This document shows, piece after piece, positions 1-7,002 of a stretch of 18,216 nucleotides of DNA; positions within the stretch are counted from its first letter, which is position 1; every line of letters starts with the position of its first letter. The stretch comes from Thalassiosira profunda (taxonomy: Eukaryota; Bacillariophyta; Thalassiosirophyceae; Thalassiosirales; Thalassiosiraceae), in assembly GCA_036939355.1 (NCBI GenBank), contig JALLAP010000215.1, positions 1 through 18,216 on the forward strand. Direction: 5' to 3'. A program made the translations under genes and the position numbers. Under the pieces are notes generated by a model that saw nothing but the letters and a program-made list of their open reading frames with translations, did no database searches and had not been told where the DNA came from.

Positions 1-157
1 CCCCACGGGAACCGGGTGTACCGTTAGATGATTGATGGATGGGGGGTGTGGGGAAGATTGGGGAAAATTGATGACAGACTGTGTACCTACATGTTATCAT
101 GGTTAGGGGTAGGAGGGAAGCTAGCTACGGCGGCGGCGAGAAAGCGAGGGAAAGTGA
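1..157. other. Left-edge sequence, no gene seen
   Basis: This precedes the duplicated unit. It is G-rich in its first half and contains only short open frames without recognisable protein features. I see no RNA gene or repeat. Similarity to the second unit begins near base 158. Confidence 0.5.
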
Positions 158-1089
158 ACGCGACACCACCAGCGGAGGCGGAAAAAGCGCCAGCTTCGTC
201 GCCACTTCGACGAAGAACGAGGCGTTTTGGGGATATAGTTGGAGGAATGTTTGGTAGAATTCAAGGAAGAGCATGGGAGGCAATTGATTTACCACTAAGT
301 CGCCATTTGTTCCAGGCTGGGGGCAGCCAGTCATCCGTTTTGCATCGTCGCCTCTTGGCAGAGTCTGGTCATGGGCGCAGGCGCGGGCATTCCTCAAGGC
401 ATCATCGTACGAGAATCGAAGCAGACGTTGCGCTTTGAGGCCGCTACAAAAGCTCGCTCGGATTTGACGCCTCCTTTGATCAATCTCGAGTGCCGATCCT
501 GTACGCCTGCCACGCTGAGTTCTCGTCGACGACCGGCTGGGGACTCGGTCCCTGCTACGTCAGTCGAAACTTGGTTCCGCCATTGGACAAAACCCTAGAA
601 CTGGGGGTCCCAGCATGTTACGCCAGATGGTTGGAACCTACAGATGGAGGTGCGAGCGGCCCGCCTCTACCTCTTTGACCTTGGCCAGCGGATAGGCTGA
701 GATACTTTGGTGTAAGGCCTTATTACTGCATTGACCACCTCCCCCGAAGAGTTGTCAGCTTTCTTTCTCAAATCCTAGTTTGCTTCTTCTCGGTAAGCAG
801 TAGCAGTCTGACGATGCAGTTCAAGGGCAGTTGAGGGCAATTCACAAACGATCATTTTGATGGTGTCTCTGATGTTCTCGAACCTCACTTTGAGGTGTTC
901 TCATTTGCATCTTCTCGACTGGAAGACTGCTGTGCAGGAAATGAGCTCGCATTTACTCCTTCGCTTCTGTTCGAACCTTTTCACCGATCGCCGTTTTGGC
1001 TTTGGGTGACTAGTTGCTGATTGAGCTGTCACGACCACGGCAATACCAAATGCATTTGCGCCAATCCTGTGCAGCATTTGACATGCTAA

Positions 1090-1099
1090 CCTTCGAAGG
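1090..1099. promoter_or_regulatory. Palindrome CCTTCGAAGG, copy 1
   Basis: This perfect 10-bp palindrome lies about 210 bp upstream of the gene 1 start and is kept at 4875-4884 in the second unit. It is a possible factor-binding site. The role is inferred only from symmetry and conservation, and the surrounding DNA is also well conserved. Confidence 0.3.
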
Positions 1100-1181
1100 C
1101 TTGGCAGAGATGATATGCCAACGCTTCAACGATAACTCCTGAGCAGATGCCGCCCCCGGAAATTCGCTGATGGGGTTCGCG

Positions 1182-1195
1182 TTGCATCGATGCAA
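1182..1195. promoter_or_regulatory. 14-bp palindrome TTGCATCGATGCAA, copy 1
   Basis: This perfect inverted repeat ends 114 bp before the gene 1 ATG. The identical palindrome occurs at 4989-5002, 110 bp before the gene 2 ATG. It is followed in both copies by ggctcctcgtttcac. Its symmetry, exact conservation and promoter-proximal position suggest an operator for a dimeric factor. No specific factor is recognised. Confidence 0.4.
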
Positions 1196-1236
1196 GGCTC
1201 CTCGTTTCACGCGCAGCGCGCCCGTGCTCGTCAAGC

Positions 1237-1243
1237 CATAAAT
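1237..1243 (+). promoter_or_regulatory. Weak TATA-like element, copy 1
   Basis: CATAAAT lies 73 bp upstream of the gene 1 ATG. The aligned position in unit 2 is CATAAAA. It is followed by an A/C-rich leader (gaagacaac). The spacing suits a core promoter with a short 5' UTR, but the match to a TATA consensus is loose. Confidence 0.25.
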
Positions 1244-1309
1244 TACGAAGACAACTTCTTACGAACAACAGCTATCGACAACCACTCGAAGTCTTTCTCA
1301 TCATTCGCC

Positions 1310-2767
1310 ATGAATATCGCTCGCAGCTTCGCCCTCCTCGCGGCCGCCTCCGTCGGTCAGGCGGTATGTGCGGAAGGAGTTCAGGATCGCCGTTTGAGAG
1401 CCTCCTCTGCTCCTGTCCACAGCATCAAGCATCATGCTAATCGTCAGCGCAACCTTGATGCATGCGCTGGCTGCATTGTGAGGTTCCCCTCGTATTCAGG
1501 TTCAGAGTGGATCGGACTGAATACCGGTCCCGACTGGAACGGGTTCGACCGGTATGTCTTTTATAGTTCCCTAGAGGGACACCGCGTCGCAGAGACTTTC
1601 ACGCCTGACTGCGAAGCCATTGAAAGCATTGATTTCAACTTGGACGTTTATTACAACTACCTAGGGAATTTTGGGGGCACCACCTGTGTGGATTAGGAAT
1701 TGAGCATCAATGGTGTTACTATTCTCCCGTCTTTCCTTGTCTGCCCGGGTGACAGTGGCTACCCAGACCCACGAGAGCCAGGGGAACTCTCATTTCCTCG
1801 CATTGCAGGGCCCTCCTACGCGGTGGAGCTCCGCGTCACGAATGAGGTACCCCAAGACAAGGACCGGGCCCACAGTTTGGGGTGGTGGCAGTATGGTTCT
1901 TTGGTCTTCACTTGTGCGACTTGTGACTCGGACCAGGATGGTGACTGCGATGGAGTTTTCAACGATGACGACAACTGCCCTGACGTTCCTAACCCGGATC
2001 AAGCCGACTTGGACGAGGATGGCCTGGGAGATGCGTGCGACAACGATATCGACGACGACGCTATTCTCAACGATTGCGACAACTGCCCTCTCGTACCCAA
2101 CCCGGATCAAGCCGACTCGGACCTGGATGGCGTGGGCGATGTGTGCGGTAACTGCCCTTACGATCCAAACCCCGACCAAGCCGACTTGGATGGCGATGGC
2201 GTAGGAGATGTCTGCGACAACTGCCCTCTCGTATTCAACCCGGATCAAGCCGACTCGGACGAGGATGGCGTGGGCGATGAGTGCGACAACTGCCCTGACG
2301 TTCCTAACCCCGACCAAGCCGACTTGGACGAGGATGGCTATGGAGATGCGTGCGACGGCGATATCGACGGTGACGGCGTTCCCAACGATGTCGACAACTG
2401 CCCTCTCGTACCCAACACGGACCAAGCCGACTGGGACAAGGATGGCAAGGGAGATGCCTGCGACGAGGACATTGACGGCGATGGAGTGCCCAACAGCGAT
2501 GAAGGGTACAAGTGCGGCGAAACGAAACTCGAAGATCCTGTCAATGAAGACGGATGCTCGCCCGACCAGCTGTGCCCCTGCAGCAATCCCACGCAATATC
2601 CATGGATCTGGGAGAACCACGGAAAGTACGTAGAGTGCAAGGCGAAGGCTCTGCAAGCCTTTCTTAAAGCTGGGGTCATCACAGACGAACAGAAGAGCGC
2701 CATGGAGGCTGAGGCCGCTGAGTCTGGCTGTGGCCACAAATCCGTCAGGCGTCAGCTCCGTGAATAA
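1310..2767 (+). CDS. Secreted thrombospondin type 3 repeat protein with in-frame TAG
   Basis: Predicted extracellular calcium-binding protein. Exon 1 (1310-1363) encodes an 18-residue signal peptide, [19 protein letters not shown] phase-0 intron is inferred at 1364-1447 (GTATGT donor; gctaat branch-like site shortly before the CAG). It sits exactly where gene 2 has its intron. Next come about 155 residues of unrecognised beta-rich sequence, then an Asp/Cys-rich TSP3 array (1925-2500), then a C-terminal Cys domain with the motif [10 protein letters not shown]. The same frame holds TAG at 1694-1696. Downstream sequence remains open and clearly coding, so either the TAG is a real disruption or error, or a second intron removes it. 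The best second intron is 1552-1755 (204 bp, G|GTATGT donor, strong pyrimidine tract, CAG), giving 389 aa. Reading through the TAG would give about 457 codon positions. The last part, after 1756, is the most secure. Confidence 0.75.
1925..2500 (+). repeat. TSP3 calcium-binding repeat array within gene 1
   Basis: About six repeats follow the pattern DNCPxVxNPDQADxDxDGxGDxCD, the hallmark of thrombospondin type 3 repeats, in which the Asp residues bind Ca2+. Repeat starts fall near 1970, 2078, 2149, 2215, 2285 and 2393, giving units of about 23 and 36 residues. DNA-level similarity between units is high. The blocks at 1970 and 2285 are nearly identical over about 80 bp, as are those at 2078 and 2215 over about 70 bp, which implies recent internal duplication. 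Confidence 0.93.
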
Positions 2768-2775
2768 GTCGCAGG

Positions 2776-3927
2776 GAATGGACTCCAAGAACCCACCTGT
2801 TTGCAATTTAGACGAAAGGCTCCCGCTTCGGCTTATGAGCCCAGTAGTATCGGGCCATGACCCCCAAGTGAACTCGAAGTCCTGTTTTGCAGCTGTTTCA
2901 AGGAAGCCTCGCCTCGGCGAGTCTTCGTCATTAGGTACCCAGCCACGATCCCCCGCCCCCCATCGATAGGAGAAGAAACCAATTCGAGTTCAAAGATATC
3001 CTGCGAGTCCATTAGCGTAGATACTGAGAAATGCCTTAAGGTTGTTTGCATCGATTGGGTCTGTATGGTACGCATAGAACAATGCTGTTGCGTACCTCGG
3101 GCATTCCAGAGCAAGGTGATTGGCGATTCGTTCTCCGTACTCTCCTCTCGCATAGAAGCATCTACACGGATATTGTTGCAAGAGATATTGCAACAAATGC
3201 CCACGTCGATCAAAATGACACGGAAGCCTAGCTCACGGCTCTCAGCTGCGTCGATCGATTTGCGGCTCCGTCTTTTCCTATCGGGCACCACGCTTTGCTC
3301 ATCACTGCGCCCACACTAAACGGCATTAGCCACGCCCAGAGATGCCAAGGAAGCCTCGCCTGCAGCGTCGATCTATGTGCCGCTCCGTCTCTTTGCAATC
3401 TTCCGGACAGTTTAGGAGAATTGTCCATTTCTGCGGTCCGTTCGACGGCAATAGCGCGTGCTCACATCATCGTGGCCACCGAAGTTCCTCATAGCATCTC
3501 TGCCACTGCGATCGGCTCGAGTTGAGGCAACTTGTTCTGTCGTCGCAGTTTATTGAGCGCTGTCATAGATTTGCAATTGCGCTGCCACGCCCTCTCGGCC
3601 TCATCTACAAGAATGATGCAAATATGCATGCCCCCTCGAACTCGCCCCTTCTGAAGAGAGCGCACTGCGACCGCCGGCGGCCGTCCTCCATCCACCCGCC
3701 TCGACGGAGGCAGCCAGGGTGCATGCTCGAGCGACGCAGGCTCATGTAGGCGCCGCTGGCCACGCGCGGAACGGCCAATGCCAATGCTGCCCTCGTCGTT
3801 CATCGAGGCGCGGCGGATCGACGAGCACATCTGTGCCGGTCTTCGCCCGCTGCGAGCCGCGGCCGGCCGAGCGCGTCCCCGGCCCTTCGGTGTATTGGCT
3901 GCCTGAACAATGGCCCTCGGCGGCCTG
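2776..3927 (+). repeat. Downstream flank of tandem unit 1, non-coding
   Basis: Similarity to 5837-6855 resumes only 9 bp after the gene 1 stop codon (gaatggactc) and continues for about 1.15 kb. Shared landmarks are tgtttgcaatttagacg, cgtagatactgagaaat, agccacgcccagagatgcc and the GC-rich end (gccgtcctccatccacc region). This copy carries a roughly 114-bp segment, near 3211-3324, that copy 2 lacks. Open frames on either strand do not keep the same frame between copies, so no gene is called. The first part probably includes the 3' UTR. Confidence 0.82.
3211..3440 (+). repeat. Imperfect local tandem duplication, unit 1 only
   Basis: Elements ggaagcct, gcgtcgatc and gctccgtct occur in order near 3222-3275 and again near 3349-3390, offset by about 117-127 bp. 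Unit 2 holds only one copy, with the junction cgtcgattagcc. This suggests a local duplication in unit 1 or a deletion in unit 2. Confidence 0.5.
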
Positions 3928-4874
3928 CAAGTTGCAAGGGTTGTTGCTCTATGGTACGCGACGACCAACGGAGGCTGAGAAAGTTCCAGTTTCGTCGCCA
4001 ATTCGACGAAGAACTGAGCCTCCACTATTTCGGGGGCAGAGTTGGAGGGAAAGGTGCTTGGTAGTGTTCAAGGAAGAGCATGGGAGGCGATTGATTTACC
4101 ATACTAAGTCGCCATTTTGTTCTAGGCTGGGGGCAGCCAGAGCCCTCAACTAGTCATCAGCTCTTGGCAGAGTCTGGTCATGGGTGCATGCGCGGGCATT
4201 CCTCAAGAGCATCATCGTACTTACGAGAATCGAAGCAGACCTGCGCTTTGATTGATTCCAGCGGATGTGCACATCTTGCAAACCTCTCTGTGAGTGGTGT
4301 GGCTGATGCAAAAGCTCGCTCGGATTTGACGCCTCCTTTGATCAATCTCGAGTGCCGATCCTGAATTCGCCTGCCACACTGAGTTCTCGTCGACGGCAGG
4401 CCGGGGCATTGGACAAGATGGTTTTAGAACCTACATAAGGAAAGGGTGCGAGCAGCCCACCTCTGCCTGAACCCTGGACCTTAGCCAGCGAATACCTTCG
4501 TTGGAGTAAGGCCTTATTACTGCATGAGGCCTCATCCTGTTCCCAGGAAGAGTTGTCAGCATTCTTTCTCAAATCCTAGTTTGCTTCTCCTCGGCAAACG
4601 CAGTCTGACCAGGGGCAGGACAAGGGCAGTTGAGGGCAATTCACACACGATGTCTCTGAGATTTCTCAGCACTTTGAGGTGTTCTCATTTGCATCCTCTC
4701 GACTGGAAGACGCGCATTTAGTCCTTCGAGCTCGCATTTTGTCCTTCACTTCTGATCGAACCCCTTCATCGATCGCCGTTTTGGCTTCGGATTGATGGAG
4801 TTGTTGATTGAGCTGTCATGAAGGCAATGCCAAATGCATTTGCGCCATTCCTGCGCAGCTTTTGACATGCTGAT

Positions 4875-4884
4875 CCTTCGAAGG
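4875..4884. promoter_or_regulatory. Palindrome CCTTCGAAGG, copy 2
   Basis: This is the counterpart of the palindrome at 1090-1099, about 230 bp upstream of the gene 2 ATG. Function is only inferred. Confidence 0.3.
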
Positions 4885-4988
4885 CTTGTCAGAGATGATA
4901 TGCCAACGCTTCAAAGATAACTTCCGAGCAGATGCTGCCCCTGGAAATTTGCGAGGCCGATGTTTGGTGGCTCTTTATGGGGTTCGCG

Positions 4989-5002
4989 TTGCATCGATGC
5001 AA
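4989..5002. promoter_or_regulatory. 14-bp palindrome TTGCATCGATGCAA, copy 2
   Basis: Identical to the site at 1182-1195 and at nearly the same distance from its gene (110 bp before the ATG). It suggests that both secreted-protein genes share a regulator. Confidence 0.4.
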
Positions 5003-5042
5003 GGCTCCTCGTTTCACGTGCAGCGCCCGTGCTCATCAAGCT

Positions 5043-5049
5043 CATAAAA
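5043..5049 (+). promoter_or_regulatory. Weak TATA-like element, copy 2
   Basis: CATAAAA lies 70 bp upstream of the gene 2 ATG and aligns with CATAAAT in unit 1. This is a possible core promoter element; the match is weak. Confidence 0.25.
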
Positions 5050-5112
5050 CACAAAGACAACACATCGAAGGAGCTATCGACAACCACATCGAATCAACAT
5101 CAAACATCCAAC

Positions 5113-5820
5113 ATGAACCTCATCCGTACGCTCGTTCTCCTCGCTTCTGTCGCCGTCGGCCAGGCGGTAAGTTCTTATGTCCCCGCTCTCTGAAAAGGTA
5201 TGCCCCGGTCTAACAGCGCATGTGCATTACAGAACAACATCCGCCGCCGCGCTACCGTCGTGGATGCGTCGGCTTGTGATCATGAAAGTTCCTTCCCTCT
5301 GGACGCAGGGGTCGTCTGCGACTTTCCTGTTATCATTTCAGGGTTCAACTTCAAAGGACTGCCGGCGCCTGCGTATCCTCAGCAGTATGACAAGGATACG
5401 GGAAATCCTCTTACGAAGCTGGTGGGAGTCAACCCCAACACAGGATACCACAAGGTTGGGGAAGACCTTACTTGCGCGTCACTGGAGGCAAGCTACATCA
5501 GCAAAGGCACTGGCGCCAACTTCGAGTCTGCAGGCCCGGATGGCGAATTCGTCTGGACTGGCAACTTCGTCGTTGCCCGTCCCGCAGGCCAGCCAAGCAT
5601 CGTCCCCGAATTCCCCGCGAATGAACCAGCCCTCAAGGAAGTAAGCGGAAGAGTCTACTTCAAAGGAGACGACTTTGAGATGGTCAAGTACAAGGGAGGT
5701 CCGCCCTTCGACATCTGCGCCGAGCTAGGCAATGTTGTTGTCTGCGAAGAGATTACGGGTGGGAGGAAGGCCTGTGAGAAGCGTGGGTGCACTTGGACAA
5801 AGGGCGCCTGCTCCAGCTAA
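5113..5820 (+). CDS. Unrecognised secreted protein sharing the gene 1 signal exon
   Basis: Two exons: 5113-5166 and 5233-5820, giving 213 aa. The intron (5167-5232, 66 bp, phase 0) has a GTAAGT donor, a gtctaac branch-like site and a TTACAG acceptor. Exon 1 encodes the signal peptide MNLIRTLVLLASVAVGQA, a clear relative of the gene 1 signal exon. The mature part begins NNIRRRATVVDAS and carries eight cysteines. It has Gly/Pro-rich, probably beta-sheet sequence and ends with KACEKRGCTWTKGACSS, a small Cys-Trp motif. No TM segment is seen after the signal, so it is probably secreted. I do not recognise the family, and it shows no visible similarity to the gene 1 mature protein although upstream and downstream DNA match. 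A secreted structural or binding protein is possible; no activity can be assigned. Confidence 0.88.
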
Positions 5821-5836
5821 GACCTCCGCCTAGCCA

Positions 5837-6855
5837 GAATGGACTCAAGACCCACTCCTGTTTGCAATTTAGACGAAAGGCTCCCGCTTCCACCGGTAGG
5901 AGCCCAGAGTACCGGGCCATGACCCCCAAGAGAACTCGAAGTCCTGTTTTGCAGTTGTTTCAAGGAAGGCTCGCGCTTCCGCGAGTCTTCGTCATTAGGT
6001 ACCCAGCCACGCTCCCCTGCCCCCCATCGATACGAGAAGAAACCCATTCGAGTTCTTAGATGATATCCTGCCGAGTCCATTGGCGTAGATACTGAGAAAT
6101 ACCTTAAGGTTGTTTGCATCAATTGGTTTAATGCATTGGCAATGCCGTTGCTTACCTCGGGTATCCGTACCCGCCTCTCGCATAGAAGCATCGACACGGA
6201 TAATGTTGCGAGAGATATTGCATCAAGTACCCACGTCGATTAGCCACGCCCAGAGATGCCAAGGAAGCCTCGCCTGCAGCGTTGGATATGTGTCGTTCCG
6301 TCTCTTAGCAATCTTTAGGGCAGCATGGAGAATCGTCCTATCTCTGCGGCCCGTTCGACGGCGTGGCGCGTGCATTCACACCGTCGTGGCCACCAAAACC
6401 TCGTGCGGCACTCTACCACCACGAATAGCTCAACTCGAGACCACTCGTTCTCCGTATCATCTACTTGGTCGTCGCCGTCAGAGATTTGCAATTGCGCTGC
6501 CACGCCCTCTCGGCCTCATCTACTCGAATGATGCAAATATTATATGCATGTATCATCAGCTGATACGCATTATGCCCCCTCGAACTCGCTCCTTCCGAAG
6601 AGAGCGCATTACGACCGCCGGCGGCTGTCCTCCATCCACCCGCCCCGACGGAGGCGGCCAGGGTGCATGCTCGAGCGACGCAGGAATGTGGGCCCGCGGG
6701 CGACGCCGGAAGGCCAACGCCAATGCTGCCCTCGTCGTTCGTCGAGGCGCGGCGGATCAAAAGCGCATCTTGTGCCGTCTGCGCCCGCTGCGACCCGCGG
6801 GCGCGTTCCCGGCCCATTCGGTGCATCGGCTGCCTGATAATGGCCCTGCGGCGGC
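5837..6855 (+). repeat. Downstream flank of tandem unit 2, non-coding
   Basis: Second copy of 2776-3927, starting 17 bp after the gene 2 stop. It ends in the GC-rich segment around 6600-6855, about 150 bp before the rhomboid start. It lacks the roughly 114-bp segment present in unit 1. No convincing gene is seen; a minus-strand open frame here loses the frame of its counterpart in unit 1. Confidence 0.82.
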
Positions 6856-7002
6856 TTTGATGGCTTGCCCTTGCCGCCGATGAAGCGAAGAATCGCGGTC
6901 GTGTGAGCGTCGCGAAAGTTGCAACACTCAAGACCGAACGGAAAAGTCAGCCACTCCGCGCCCACCCCCCACGCAGCCGCGGCATTCTTCCACACAGCAA
7001 CG
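6856..7002 (+). promoter_or_regulatory. Likely promoter and 5' leader of the rhomboid gene
   Basis: This 147-bp GC-rich stretch lies between the end of the duplicated unit and the chosen rhomboid ATG. It contains an upstream in-frame ATG at 6919. No TATA box is visible. Its role is inferred from position only. Confidence 0.35.

Larger units (their letters stand above)
158..1309 (+). repeat. Upstream flank of tandem unit 1, non-coding
   Basis: This roughly 1.15-kb block matches 3956-5112 in the same orientation. Shared landmarks include the start acgcgac, the block around 268-340 (gagcatgggaggc, then gctgggggcagccag), the segment around 451-500 (gctcgctcggatttgacgcc), and the palindromes near 1090 and 1182. 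Copies differ by point changes and small indels. For example, copy 2 has extra sequence after ctttga near 4250. Open frames here are short and are not preserved between copies, so I treat it as 5' flank and promoter of the secreted-protein gene. I did not compute a percent identity. Confidence 0.85.
3956..5112 (+). repeat. Upstream flank of tandem unit 2, non-coding
   Basis: This is the second copy of 158-1309, ending at the gene 2 ATG. Only about 28 bp (3928-3955) separate it from the downstream flank of unit 1, so the two units are directly adjacent and head to tail. It has its own small changes, including a short repeated motif near 4715-4750 (gcatttagtccttc followed by gcattttgtccttc). 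No gene is called here. Confidence 0.85.

Noticed and set aside
28..438. Open frame at the left edge
   Set aside because: Arg-rich, no domain, and the frame is not kept in the aligned copy near 3960-4150.
1105..1150. Possible box C/D snoRNA (agatgata ... ctga)
   Set aside because: The box C match is imperfect, and the CTGA is lost in the second copy.
1710..2633. Plus-strand Thr/Met-rich open frames overlapping the TSP3 array
   Set aside because: They are frame-shifted shadows of the repeats, with biased composition and no domain.
1790..2806. Long minus-strand open frame (about 338 codons) opposite the TSP3 gene
   Set aside because: It is a mirror of the repeat array: the periodic Asp-rich codons read as repeating Ile/Val/Ala on the other strand. 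It has no independent start or domain.
3489..4025. Minus-strand frame in the unit 1 downstream flank, with partial similarity to a frame at 6461-6931
   Set aside because: Short stretches agree (for example VDEAERAWQRNCKS), but indels between copies break the frame in the middle. This is what conserved non-coding DNA would give, not a conserved protein.
6110..6883. Plus-strand frame of about 257 codons in the unit 2 downstream flank
   Set aside because: Composition is Arg/Ser/Cys-rich without domain signals, and unit 1 does not preserve the frame.
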